Shown: positions 25,701 through 38,345, numbered from the stretch's first letter. The stretch is 64,000 bases of DNA from Zingiber officinale (GCF_018446385.1 NC_056002.1:30924636-30988635), one strand, 5' to 3'. The notes: a model not told the origin generated them from the letters alone. Made by a program: numbers and translations.

Positions 25701-28700
25701 TGGAGTCTAACCTTTCAAGATGATCCAAGTGAAAATTGGCATATATCAGCTATGAACTAAGAAGCATTAGCTTGTCTCATTATTCTCCCTTACTAGACAA
25801 ATCAGGTTGAATATCCAATAAGAGCAAAGGAAAGATCAAGTGAAGGGTCACAGGACATTCTGCTGAAAAGGAGGATGATTATGATTGTAAGAGAATCATT
25901 GTTGGAACTTTGTGAAAGGATATAGCACATGCCAGATTGATGGAAAAGGTGGATGAGGCTTTGATATAACAGTTGTATATCTATCCACTTATTAACTCAG
26001 AAGGGAAATTGATTTCCAGGAACAATATCATGTCCCATTTTCTTAAAATGCAATACAAGGTCTAGCATATTTGGTAAGTTACTAATGCTAATACTAACCT
26101 TTGTCTTATGTCTTTCTCATGAAGTTGAATTCATATGCATATGGCAAATCTTACTCAGGCAAAGTCAGTATGTTCAATCACCTAAAACAATTCTAGTAGT
26201 ACTGGTCAAAAAGTGAATAAGATTGCAGAACTATGGTTCTATATCACTTAGCTGTTTCCATTTGGATTGTTAATTTTGCAGGTTCTTTTCAGAACACAGT
26301 TAAGAAAAATACACTTTTATAATGATAGTCTCCACCAGTGGGGTCATTTCAACAAGGTTAACCTAGAGTAATAGGTACAACAAGAAAGGATAAAGACAAT
26401 TCATCTATGGGTTCATTTGTTTCATGTAAAATGCATTTACATAAAATACTCTTTAGGTTTTCTAGTGTTTAGACTTTAGTATAATATAAAAATCGTGGCC
26501 AATGAAAATGTTTGTGTCAGTTAACAAAAATTTGTGGACTTTGAGGGAAAATGGCTTCCAATCAAAATGAGCAGAAGTTATTTTCCCTCACACGAGTCAT
26601 TATCTCCTCTCTCCCCTCAAGCCTCATCCACTACCTCCAACCCTTGTTTGAACACTACATCAATTCTTGTTGCCTCCATTCCATTTGTGCCCATCAAGCA
26701 CAAGATTGTGCCCCCGGTTCCACCTCCCGCTTGCCCTCACCACCTCTCCATCTCATGCTCTCCCACCAACCACGATATCAATGCTCCCACTACCTCGGCC
26801 TCACTTGTGTCCAAGTTTCATCTCTCTAAGCCCGACATCTTTGCCCCCTTTAGATTCCTGAAATAGACCCCTTCCACTGATGTTGAGCAACTTCCATGAT
26901 AAAAAAAATGTTCATTTTGCCAATTTTAGTCATGGAAGGAAATGGACGAAAGAAAGGGAAAACATTTTGTCCGTATCATAACTAAACACAAAAAAACAAT
27001 TTTCCCTATAGTTCTTAGAAAATATTTTACGCAAACAAATTATTTTACACAAAACACACAAACAATAGATATATATATGCCGAAAGGCATGATGAAATAT
27101 TCCCTTTGCTTGTATGTGTTCATAGATCTACAAAACATGTTGGAACCTCTCCAGTACCCTGGTACGTGTATCAAAGAAGTTCTACAATTTTGCAAGTTGT
27201 ACCAAGGTAACTACAGTTTCCGTACATATGTCATTGGTATAAAACATATATTTCCAAAACAGAAAAAGGAAGTAAAAACTTCATATGTCACCTCATAAGC
27301 TACAATCAATGTTTACTGAAAATTATCTTGGAAAATGAAGGAAGAATATATGAAAAGATCTAATTAGTGAAGAACAAACCTCCCTAATGTTATGTCGATC
27401 ATAGATGAAACCTGTGTTTGTTAACCAGGTAACTTGGTACAACCTGTGTAGCAAGAAAATAATAACAAATTAATAGGATTCTTTGGAATAAAATAAGAAA
27501 AGAATTACTTGACTATGAGATTTGTCATTTAACCAACAGAAAGTGCTATCAACTTATGCCTATCTAAGAGGGAAATATGCTTAGTTGAGAGGGAAAAATA
27601 ATGTATTGTATTGTTGTAGTGTATCCTTCACCAAAGGAAACTACAATCCATGTATAGATAGGCTTGAGGCCTAATAAATTATCTGAAAATATAGCCATGA
27701 CTTCTAATAATACTACTAGTTAATTAATAAAATAGCTTATTAGTTCAATCACTCTCCCCCCAAGATGTAACATAATAGAGTAGCTAAGAAAATTGATTTG
27801 TAACCTTTCGCCAAAAAGAGTGAGACCTTCCCCGAAGAAGGATGCATCCATTTGATGAGAAACCATAACCTGAAAAACATGAAATAATAGATATTCTATC
27901 ATTTATTAAAAAATGCACACAGAAACAACAGTTGATCACATGACTACTAAATTTACTTTTATATGAAAAAATAAAAAAAATCATAGATTTAATATGGGCA
28001 TTGCACACCGTTGATAAACAAGCCTAATGCACAAGGGTCCATCCAGCTATGTATAAGGATTTCATTAGACCAACGGCAAGGATGATTTAGTTATATACTT
28101 ATATCTAGCTATCTAAGGTTTCATCCAACAAAAATTAATCTACACTATACCAATAATTGCACCTCTCGCAATTCATCCCCTTAGATGATTGAGACCACAA
28201 ATCATCATGAAATGAGAAAGTTGAGTTGTTAAAGAAAACATACACATCTAATGCAATTAACCACACTGGATGAAAAAGTTGAGTATAACTCATCATGAAA
28301 TGAAAAGTTTGTGTTGTTCAAAAAACCGCATATCTAATTCAAGCATCAATAATATAAACCCAGTATTAATTGAAGGAAGACATCAAGAAGTGCAGCAGTT
28401 GAAAAGGACGTTCAAGGAATCATGGAATTATATAGATTAGATTCCATTGCCAAAAATTACTAAAATAAATGCAATAGCAGTTCAAATAATGAAAATCCAT
28501 GGATAGTGTAATAGAGAATTACCTTCCCAGTTTGCAGAAGAACTTCTCTGACTGATGACTGTGCACCACAAAATATAAAAAAGGAGTCACTAAAAATAAG
28601 AATTAAACAAGTATAGATAATAGTCAGTTGTATTCAATTGATGTCAGAATATCAGCATAACATTTTATAAATGACATCAAAAAATACTGAATCCACGTAA

Positions 28701-30425
28701 TTATAATTTTTATATTTTCTCCACAATGACTCGAAACTAGGTGAATAAATCCAAATAAACAGATGACATCAAATTAAACACAGCAACAATTCCTATAATT
28801 GTCAATATTAACTAATTCCTATAATGACACAGGATTCTGTTCTATGGAAACTAAGAATTAAGCTTGTGAGCTTTTTGAAAATGTTGGTGGTTATTTTTTG
28901 AAAAATAAGGTCATCAACTTAGTATAATAACTAATTGTAAGGCACTCTGCATTTTTTTTTTTTTGAATAATCCTATAGCCCTTTTTTAGCTTTTTTAAGA
29001 CTGAGATTTTTAGTATTTAAACTCACACAGTAAAGGTAAAATCTTTAAGGGATATCATAAATTACAGAGTGCAGCACAAAGAAGGAATGAGCCTTGTGGC
29101 ACCTTTTGGGATAGAAACGAAGTTTATATGGTCCCTTTAGCAAATACCAACGTAGAGATGATAAAAAGGAAGGCAAATGTGAGAACAACTTAAGCTTTAT
29201 TATGTAGGACTCATAATGAAATCTAGCTTACTTTGGAATAGAGACCAGTGGATTCAAACAATGTTTCATTTCCTCCATAAACAAGACCCTGTGAAGATTT
29301 AGAAAAAAATTCACATCACGTCCATATAAAAAATTGAATTGAATATGAAAAACAAGAAGTGTCATAGAACAATGAATAAGAAAGAAAATGGGATAAAATC
29401 AATAACCAAAGTGTAGTTTATTCTTATCACCTGTTGAGTTTTGAAAAATCAAATAAATCAATATAGCATCATACGACAATATGATTGGTAGGAAAAATAA
29501 TATTTACAATGAACACATACTAGACAGAACAAAAATAGCACACTGTGCACATCCATAATAGCTTCTAATGCAATCATATATGTTATTTTTTCATCCTACC
29601 TTATAGAAATACCACTCAGTTTACATTGAAAGATAACCTTAAATTTGGAAGAAGAAAAATGCAAACTTAAATTTCCAGGAATTGGTACAATTTAAGTCGA
29701 GAGTAAAATAATTTCAAACAATTAAAGAATTTACAATGTTATCGGAAATTTCAAGTTGAATTGCAGAATTCATGATCCGACTTTGAAACAAAACAAAATT
29801 CTGGAGTCTTTAATATTGCAAAATTATAGGAGTAACTAAGACAGGAATTCTTATATTTCTGGTAATTTATTATCGGTGGTCTTTATTTATATTTCTTCAA
29901 TAGCATCCAAACTTTGTTAGAATTACAATCTTGCTGCCTCTTCTAAAACAATGTAGCAGCCGACTACTGCATTCTTTTATTAATGTAAACTGCAGACTGA
30001 AGGAATAAGTCCCTGGCATAAAATCACGAGTGAGCCGACCAAAATTCTAAATTACAAGTGAAGCATCATCAAGCATGCAACTAAACTATACTAAGAACAT
30101 CGTCAGAGAAAGAGGATGAAGGTGAGCGGGATCTTGCCTGGGTGAAGGCATCCGGGTCGTGGGGGAACTCATTGACGATATCAAAAGTGTAGAGCTGAGT
30201 AGAAGGCGGAGGCGTGCGCGTCCACTTCCATGTGACCCAGAGGAAAAACAAGGCGGAAATGGCGACGATGGCGACGAGAAGTGAAGCTCCTCCACTCCTG
30301 CAACAGCAGCGTTTGCTGCTCTTGGATCGAGCGGCGGTGGCGGCGGAAACCGACCCAGGAGCCAGCGGATTCGAGGTGGAGATATTGGTCATCGGCGGAG
30401 GGCGCTTCGGCCGCATCCGGGTCAT
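22746..30425 (-). CDS. QCT: Glutaminyl-peptide cyclotransferase (plant type)
   Basis: This enzyme converts N-terminal glutamine of peptides and secreted proteins to pyroglutamate in the endomembrane system, protecting them from aminopeptidases. Coding exons (minus): 30138-30425, 29232-29288, 28523-28558, 27805-27869, 27380-27443, 25048-25165, 24882-24979, 24406-24476, 23984-24011, 22970-23024 and 22746-22840. Phases match and they total 975 nt (324 aa; the Arabidopsis enzyme is about 320 aa). A cytosolic N-terminus precedes a signal anchor at residues about 48-66 (SLLVAIVAISALFFLW). The beta-propeller signature follows in order: VNEFPHDPDAFTQ, NETLFESTGLY, FFGEGLTLFGERL, DGWGLATDGK, NELEYVDGEVWANVW, VLNGIAWD and VTGKLWPKLY. 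The start is the ATG at 30425; the frame remains open upstream but has no earlier ATG. Intron 1 has a GC donor. No lesion was seen, so the enzyme should be functional. Confidence 0.93.
26403..27070. mobile_element. Putative TIR transposon / MITE in cyclotransferase intron 5
   Basis: The ends look like imperfect inverted repeats of about 45 bp. The left side starts ATCTATGGGTTCATTTG, and the reverse complement of the right side starts ATCTATTGTTTGTGTG; both continue into ATGTAAAAT / TGTGTAAAAT-like sequence. The core near 26570-26870 is pyrimidine-rich, giving long open frames without family matches. No target duplication was confirmed, and the superfamily is unknown. Confidence 0.4.
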
Positions 30426-30463
30426 CTCTTGTTCCTCCGAGTCAATTCCCAACTCGTACTTAA

Positions 30464-30508
30464 ATAATTAATAAAAATGATTTAGAAAGAATATTTTTTA
30501 AATTAAAA

Positions 30509-30550
<42 letters not shown>

Positions 30551-30636
30551 TAAAAATGATTTAGAAAGAATATTTTTTAAATTAATATATATATATATAT
30601 AATTAATAAAAATGATTTAGAAAGAATATTTTTAAA

Positions 30637-30677
<41 letters not shown>
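30464..30677. repeat. Triplicated 45-bp block with (AT)n microsatellites
   Basis: The block TAATTAATAAAAATGATTTA, continuing GAAAGAATATTTTTTAAATTA, occurs at 30464, at about 30544 and at about 30600. Each copy is followed by an (AT)n run. It begins about 40 bp upstream of the cyclotransferase ATG, so it sits in its 5' UTR or promoter. Confidence 0.85.
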
Positions 30678-30679
<2 letters not shown>

Positions 30680-31390
30680 ATGTTTCCACTGATGCCAAAT
30701 TGTCGACTTTTTTTTTAATTAAAATAAATAGTCGCCAAAAAAAACTTAAATTGCATTAAAAGAAATATAAATTAAGATGTTGAATTTGAGTTAAATATAT
30801 TTTTTATAATATCTTATAATTTAATTTATATTGCAACTTAATGTGAGTTAAATATAATGCTCAAATTATAATAAAATATTTTATGATACTCAAATTTTTA
30901 TATATTTATTAAAGAAAAAATATTTCAATTTCATATGTGCCTTATTTATTTATTTTCAAATCTCACCTCTCATTCACTATAGCAAAGTTTTCAAGTTGGC
31001 AAAAGTAGCCGATCAATACGAAGAAGGAGGTAAATTATGGATGATTAATATCAATTAGAATAAGGATTGATGGAGGGATGTAGCAAAGTTTTCAAAATGT
31101 ATCATAAGGTTTGATAGTTTTTAAAAAATGCTTTCGTGTGCCCGGGCAATGCTGCGGTCAAGTATTACTTGTAGGATGCAATACAATGACAGATCACAGC
31201 TTCCAACGGATAAACATGATCAACTTTTTTTCTTTTAGGTATTCAGCTACAGTTTACCGTAATTGAGATCAGAATCTTACATCTCTAGATTATTTATTAG
31301 AGGGTCTTATCATTACATTATTACCCCGAGAGTAAAATTAATGTTACTTAACCGCAATCCCTTCTTGACTTAATTGATGGGCAAATTTTG

Positions 31391-33160
31391 GTTAAATCAT
31401 TTATGATTTTATAAATTATCGAACAGGTAAATTTCCTAAATATCTAAATCATGTATTCAATTTTTAAAATTATCAAATCATGTATCCATATCTATTTTTG
31501 CCCCTCCATATTTACCTCAGTGTAGCAATATAATTTTTTTTAAAAATAGACTGATTTTTTTAAAAGACCGATTCCTATTTAAAAAATCATTACTCTCAAT
31601 ATATTTTATCAAATTAATATTTGAAAATATGAATATAATCATAAGAATTAAATGAATATATAAAATTTATTTTCCGTCATTCCGAGTTATTTATATCCAT
31701 CATCCAATTCTGACAAAAATCGATCAATAGACGTAGATAACTTAGAATAACATGGAACCAAGTTATATGTGTTCATCTAGTTTTCCTAATTATATTCATA
31801 CCCTTAAACATCAATTTAACACACTATATTGAGAGCAGTAATTTTTTTAGTTTTTTTTAAATACAATTCATGTTAAAATAAAATCAATACTCTAATACAT
31901 AGAACTTGATTTTATATTATTCAGAGCTCTCTAAGTCAATCTATCAATTTTGTCAGAGATCAATCAAAATAGGCTATTCATGCCCTTAAACCAGTGTTGA
32001 GAAAATTGGGCCGGACTGGCCGGTTCGATCGGTCAAACTGCGAACCGACCCTTGATCCGGTCCGATCAACCATTGAAGCCGAAAAAATAAAAAAACCAGT
32101 CAAAACCGCTTAAAACCGGTCAAAACCGCTTAAAATCGGTCAAAATCGAAGGTTCAATCAGGATTGAAGCATGATATATATAATGGTTGAACCATCGGTT
32201 CGATCGGTCAAACCTAGAAAACCTCAACCCGATCACCTCACGGTCCTCACTTGTTCAGTGAATAGTCCGGTTTTCAAAACATTGCCTCAAACATTAATTT
32301 GACCTAATGTATTGAGTACAATGATTTTTTTAGCACGAATTAGATTTTTTGGACATATTCATATTAAAAAAATCACTATTCTCAATATAGAATACTAAAT
32401 TGATATTTAAAAGCATATGTATATTAGAAAAACTCGACAAGAATTTAGAACTTGGTTGTATGTCATTCTGAGCTCTCTAAGTTTATTAGTCTTGTTGATT
32501 AGTTTCGAATAAAATCGATAGATAGACCTAGAAAGTCAAAATAATATAATATCAGATTCTATATGTTCGTTTAGTCCTTTGATTATATTCTATTTTTAAA
32601 TATTAATTTGACATAGTATATTGAGAACAATTATTCTTTAATATAGATATATAAAATATAAATATATTTCAAAATTTTAATTCATGTTAAAAAATTATTA
32701 TTTTCAATATATTATGTCAAATTGATATTTGAGAATGTGAATATAATCAAGAAAACTAAATGAACACATAAAATTTATTTATGTATCATTCCGAGCTCTC
32801 TAGATCTATCAATTAATTTTTACCAAAATTAGTTGATAGACATATACAGAGAGTTTGAAATGACATGGAACTAAGTTTTATGCGTTCATATAATTCTCTT
32901 AATTATATTTATACTCTCAAATATCAATTTAACACAATATATTGAGAATAATAATTTTTTAAATATGAATCGGCTTTAAAAAAAAATTGACCTACGTTGT
33001 TTTAAAAATTTTACCTTAATCAATTGCTGTACTGAAATCCATTAGGATAAATGCAGAGGAGTAAAGTAGACATGAGATACATAATTTTGGCTAATTTAAA
33101 AAGTTGGGTAATTTGGATATTTTAAAAACTTACCTAACGGTTGTGTAATTTACCGTTTAC
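31391..33160. mobile_element. Long foldback (inverted-repeat) element made of hairpin units
   Basis: The left flank (ACAGGTAAATTTCCTAAATA, then TTTTTGCCCCTCC, then GTGTAGCAAT) is matched in inverted orientation at the right. There the sequence reads ATTGCTGTAC, then GAGTAAAG, then TTACCTAACGGTTGTG. Between these lie about four units of about 290-330 bp, at roughly 31560-31860, 31860-32330, 32355-32650 and 32695-32985. Each unit begins with a CTCAATATA motif and ends with its complement TATATTGAG, and each carries a central CATTC(C/T)GAG(C)TCTCT core, so each can fold into a hairpin. There is no coding capacity. Identity between units is moderate, and the second unit is split by a MITE. Outer edges are approximate. 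Confidence 0.7.
31992..32284. mobile_element. hAT-type MITE nested in the foldback element
   Basis: This 293-bp insert starts CAGTGTTGAGAAAATTGG and ends CCGGTTTTCAAAACATTG, imperfect inverted termini. It is flanked by CCTTAAAC (31984-31991) and CCTCAAAC (32285-32292), an 8-bp duplication with one mismatch as expected for hAT. Inside is a short tandem array of a GGTCAAAACCGCTTAAAACC-like unit. Unlike its AT-rich host it is rich in CGG/CCG. Confidence 0.8.
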
Positions 33161-33553
33161 GATTGATCGGATTGTTAGATCTAAATACGTGGTTTGTTTT
33201 TTTTTTAAAAAAAACAAAAATCAAAACAGTCAGGTGGTGCGATTGTGTTACTTTTCACAAAGGTGCACTATGATTTTATATTGTGAAAACCAAAACTTTG
33301 AAGCCCATTTTAACAAAAATAGTGAAATATTGGGGCGTTTTGAAAAACTACCTTCTCTGTATGCTGTATCTGAAACGCCTCCCTCGCCTCCCTCTGTCCC
33401 TGCTCTCTTTCTAGTTCTAGAACTCAAACGTGAGGCGAGATCGAAGACTTCACTGGCATTAAGATGCCAGTCGGCAGCGCCTAGGGTTTCCACGTCGGCG
33501 CTCCACTTACCGGGAATCGGCCGCCGTCGGCGCCCAGGGAGTAGGCAGCCAGG

Positions 33554-33601
33554 ATGGCGGCGATGGACTTGAATGTGGCTCTTCTTCGGTATCTACGGTG
33601 A
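33554..33601 (+). CDS. Upstream ORF (15 codons) before the ALE2-like kinase
   Basis: ATG at 33554 opens a 15-codon frame (MAAMDLNVALLRYLR) ending in TGA at 33599-33601, two bases before the kinase ATG at 33604. If transcription starts upstream of it, ribosomes would meet this ORF first and the kinase would depend on leaky scanning or reinitiation. The peptide has no recognised family; no conservation data are available. Confidence 0.4.
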   Translation: MAAMDLNVALLRYLR

Positions 33602-33603
33602 TA

Positions 33604-36600
33604 ATGGCGCCGGGTGGTATGCTTCTCTTGGCCGTCTCCTCACGGGGGAAGATGCACCTGCTGGCGATCCTTGCGCTTGCCTTCCACTTGAGCCCACTTT
33701 GTTTCGGTATTCTTCTCGAACTCTTCACTTGTCTGTCTTTATTTATCTTTTGGAAACATTGGAAAATTTGGCGCTTGATGTGCAGTGGTCGGGTTCCCAC
33801 ATGGTCCCTTTCTGTTGGCTTCATGTTTTCGTTAAAAGCCTGAGAAAGTCGCCAACTTGTTGGAATTCTAGGTTTGCCCGACCTGTTTGTTTAAGCGTTC
33901 TACTCTGTGCTCGCTTAGTATTCGTTAGGGTTTCAAAATCCAAAATTTGGAGTGTAAACATGACTGGAAAAAAGTAACAGCATGGTGTAAAGGCATCTCA
34001 TTGACCACAGTTTTGATGAGAACAAGACCAACATGATTAATTGAATAAACGCATTTTACTCTTTAACTTGTTTCATTGTAGTACTAGGAAATTCTTCCTG
34101 TGTATCTATCTTCATAAGTTCCAGAAGTAAAGGCATAAATATCTGATTTTGAGCTGGTAATGTACAGTTTTAGCTGTACATCCTCATTATTCATATTCCA
34201 TATCAATGTAAAGCAATGAACTACTTGGGACCAGGGTTAAGCTCAACCAACCCACCTGAAAACAGAAAGGGAACAATTAAACCAGGACCTGTCCCAGATT
34301 TTCCTCCAAATCCTCATGGTACTCCGGCTGATTTATTTCAACCTCTTTTTTAAACTTCCTTGTCATATCAAATATCTAATTGGATTTTCCTATGCCAGTA
34401 AACTCTCAGGATCCTATTCCAAAACATCACGATAGTGTTTCTCTTGCATCATCACCAGCATTATCTACTCCTTGGCGAGGTCAAGGTTTGTGATCTATTC
34501 ACTTATTGTTGTTTGTCATAGTAACTCAGTCTTATGCACAGACACATGGAAGGTTCTTTTTTCAGCTAAAGCCTGTGTCAGTTTATATTTCAGCTAAAAT
34601 ACCAATTCTCCTGTGACTTTTCACTTTTGGAATAACTTGTATGCCATTGTTTGGCAGATTGTGATGACGTAGTATGTTCTGAACCGTTCATGTCAACTGC
34701 AATTGGTTCACCTTGTGATTGTGTGCTGCATGTTCGAGTAACTATTGATTTAGGGGTGCCTCCATATATATTTTTTACACATATTACAGAATTTGAAGCT
34801 GAGATGGCAGCAGGAACATTCTTGAAGCAGAGTCAGATAAAGATTATGTCTGCTGTTGGTCTGAAGGAGAAGGAAGGAACAACTCGTGTCACTATATTCT
34901 TGGTACCGCTTGGTGAGAAATTTGATACTACGATAGTTTTGCTTATTTACGAGAGACTTTGGCAGAAAAAGGTGCCCATCAACAAATCTATATTTGGTGA
35001 TTATGAAGTAATATGTGTTCATTATTCAGGTGCAACATTTTTCTTTCATGGTGAATACTAAATTACTAATCATATCACATTTCTTCTAACCAATCTTTCA
35101 AACATTGTTTAAGGACTTCCTTCTTCCCCACCATCTATTCCTAGGGGATCTTCTGTGCTAGGTCCTGATTACGATGGAAGCTACCAATATCCCCTGATAG
35201 CAGTTGTTCCAATGAGCAAGTTGAAGAAATTAAATGCTGCAATCATCGCAGTAATTGTAGTATCCTCATTCATTCTTATACTAGCTTGTTCTGGCATTAT
35301 CCTTTTTATTCTAAAATGGAAAAATCTTGGACGACAACCTGCTCCGCTGGGCTCTACAATCACCCAATCAGTAATTAGAACATCTGGTAAAAAAATATTT
35401 GAATGTATTTTTGCAGTATCCCTCTTTTATCTCTTCCATACATGCCTGAAACAGAGAGAATTATCTGTAAACTGTCTTGACCTGCAGATGGTCGTCATCC
35501 TTATATTGCAGACAACTTTCCATAGTTTCTTTAAGATTTTCTTCAATATACCTATTCCACATCCCGATGTTAAGAATTTTTTCTTCTTTACTTAATCTTG
35601 ATCCACTTATGCTAGAATATTAAATTCATAATGCAGGCATTAAATGCATGGTGCCAGATAGCATGAATAACTCACCTTCTGATGCCATCGTTTTGGCTTC
35701 TTGCCCACCTGCATTGAAGGTATTTTCGTTAGCCGAGATTGAGAAGGCTACAGAAAAATTCTGTTCAAATAAAATATTAGGGGAAGGAGGTTTTGGATGT
35801 GTTTACCATGGGACTCTAGATGATGGAAGTGAAGTTGCTGTTAAGCTGCTTAGCAAAAGGAATCAAAATGGAGAACATTTCCTTTCAGAAGTAGAGATGC
35901 TTAGTCGACTGCATCACCAAAATCTTGTAAAGTTAATTGGTATTTGCACTGAAGATGATAAAAGTTGTCTGGTTTATGAGCTTGTACGAAATGGAAGTGT
36001 TGAATCCCATCTCCATGGTATGTAACTGAAGACCTGCTCATAGAATAGATTTTCCAAACTTGTGCTTATTTTGCTATCGTATGTTTACTAATTGCCCACA
36101 ACAACATCTTAATGCCCACTTTATGACTTCCTTAAGATGCTGATATAGGGAGGTGAAAAGAATAGGATGTACACATCTCCCTTTACTAAAGGTGTAATAG
36201 CACAGTGAATGAATGCACAGATCATGATAATTATTAACTAAAAACAATAGTTATTTGATTTCAAACAATAAGGTGAAAAGTACATCTAGATACTAAGGTC
36301 TTTTTTATGAAAAGAGTTGATCATCCCTTTTAAATTCCATGAACTAAAAATCAATTTTTATGAGAGAGATCGTCTCTAATCAGAAAATATTTGCAATTTC
36401 TTATCAATGTTGATGCCTACTGCAGGGGATACTCGACATCCACAATTAAAAAAATTATGTTTGCTGACTCTCACCCAATGAAATAGTAACTAATAAGTAT
36501 CCAACATGCATAGTTATGGAAAACTTTGTATGACTTATTGTTTTTAAAAGAGAATTCTTACTCCTTTAGTTTGCTCCAACACACGTTTTGTTGGATGATC

Positions 36601-38345
36601 GACATTTCAATCAAAGTATATGCAAAGACTGAATCTGTAATTCCTACAACATCCTTCTCTGATCTGCTTATTATAATTTTTGTTGCATGTTCCATATTGA
36701 GGATGAAGGGGAGCCTTGGCGCAACGGTAAAGTTGTTGCTCTGTGACCAAAAGGTCACGTGTTCGAATGCTGGAAACAACCTATTGCAAAAAGCATGGTA
36801 AGACTGCGTACAATGGATTCTTCCCCCGGACCCCGCATAGCAGGAGTTTCGTGCACTGGACTGTCCTTTTTTTTTTTCCAGATTGAGGATAGTACTTCTT
36901 AGAAATTTTCTCTTGTTTTGTCACAATCATAGCAACTTAACCAAAGCAGAGAAATCCTAAAAAAACTACTGAAAGCTTGTAGTTTTTTTGTGTTTTTTAT
37001 TGAGTTTGACATTAAAGATATTTGCTTAATATTTTCAGAAAGATTGATATCCTTCACATGGTGACAAGCATTTGCCTTTGAGCTAGCCTGAAAGCACAAT
37101 TTAGTTTTCTGAATCTATTGTCAATATCTTTCTGCCATCCTATTTAAGTAATAGTTCCATGAAGAACATGGTCGTTGACTGCTGTTACTGCAGGTGCTGA
37201 CAAGAAGAAAGGACCCCTAGAATGGGATATTCGGGTCAAGATTGCGCTTGGTGCAGCTAGAGGCCTTGCGTACCTACATGAGCATGCCAACCCTCATATT
37301 ATACATCGAGACTTCAAGTCTAGTAATGTGCTACTAGCGGAAGATTTCACTGCCAAGGTGACAGATTTTGGTTTGGCTAGAGAAGTATCAGAAGGTAGTC
37401 AACATGTTTCAACTAGAGTCATGGGAACATTTGGGTGAGAATTATCTCTAATCTCTTATTTAGCATTTTTTTTTTCTAAATCGCAAGTGATGACCAGGTG
37501 AGTTTTGTGATAATTTTTGCATGACTCTTTTAGGTTTTCCATGACTTAGGATGGTCACCTCTTCTAATCCGTATACGGACATTCCATGTGATTGCTTTCG
37601 ACTAGTTTGGTCCCCTTTTTTTTTTTCCTTGCAGCAGCTATGAACTTTTCCTGATTTACGATCGTGAGCTTTTAGGTATGTTGCGCCGGAGTATGCAATG
37701 ACGGGGCATTTGCTTGTTAGTAGTGATGTATACAGCTACGGGGTTGTGTTGCTGGAGCTTTTAACTGGTCGCAGGCCTGTCTACTATTCCTCATCCCGGG
37801 AGCCAGAGAATCTTGTGACATGGGCACGCCCTCTCCTTGCCACGAGGGAAGGAGTCATGCAAGTCATGGATCCATCCTCGCATGGAAGATGTAACTTTGA
37901 CGACGTTGTCAAAGTTGCAGCCGTAGCATCAATCTGCGTTCATAGTGATCCGTCTCAAAGGCCATTCATGAGCAGAGTTGTTCAGGCCCTGAAGCTGATA
38001 TGCCATGACATGGATGATGCTGATTCACAAAGCCAGAAAGAGTCGTCTTCCGGCCAGGAGCATGACTACGGAGGAGATTTGGAAGCTGAGATGAGCTGGT
38101 GGAGCCAGACTTCGCCGCTGTCCTACAGGCATGGCTCTCCCTTCATCACCATGGAGTACAACAGTTTGGACACAATGGATCAATTGCGGAGGATACAACA
38201 ACGGGCTTCAGCATCAGAATCTAAGTACAGCAGATCTGCTCCTTCAAGAATAAGCAAGCAAAAGACCTCCCTCTATAGATTGAGAAGAAATGTTAGCGAA
38301 CATGGACACCTCTGTGCAAATCGTCCGTATGGATCAAGTTTTTGA
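33604..38345 (+). CDS. ALE2: ALE2-like receptor-like serine/threonine kinase
   Basis: ALE2 is a membrane receptor-like kinase that acts with ACR4 and ALE1 in epidermal and cuticle differentiation. Exons: 33604-33706, 34214-34318, 34399-34485, 34658-35029, 35114-35386, 35637-36017, 37194-37434 and 37676-38345. Phases match throughout, for 743 aa (Arabidopsis ALE2 is about the same length). A signal peptide occupies residues 1-35. The extracellular domain has a CDDVVCSEP and GSPCDCV cysteine block, then LVPLGEKFD and FGDYEV. A transmembrane helix is at 264-289. The kinase domain has the glycine loop GEGGFG (about 362-367), lysine K383 in [12 protein letters not shown] with aspartate D480, and DFG at 498-500, so it should be active and of the RD type. 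The tail carries SPFITMEY and a VSEHG motif. Exons 1 and 2 are less certain than 3-8. Intron 6 holds a SINE. Confidence 0.92.
36705..36881 (+). mobile_element. tRNA-derived SINE (Au-like) in kinase intron 6
   Basis: This has a tRNA-related head with an A box (TTGGCGCAACGGTAAAG) and a B box (GTTCGAATG), then the CCCCGGACCCCGCATAGC block typical of plant Au SINEs, and a poly(T) tail. It is flanked by perfect 9-bp direct repeats ATTGAGGAT at 36696-36704 and 36882-36890; allowing one mismatch, they extend to 13 bp. The body is only mildly diverged from what I know of the family. Confidence 0.9.

Noticed and set aside
26534-26866. Overlapping plus-strand open frames (110, 92 and 64 codons) in a cyclotransferase intron
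   Set aside because: They stem from pyrimidine-rich low-complexity sequence inside a putative transposon; three frames are open at once and none resembles a protein family.
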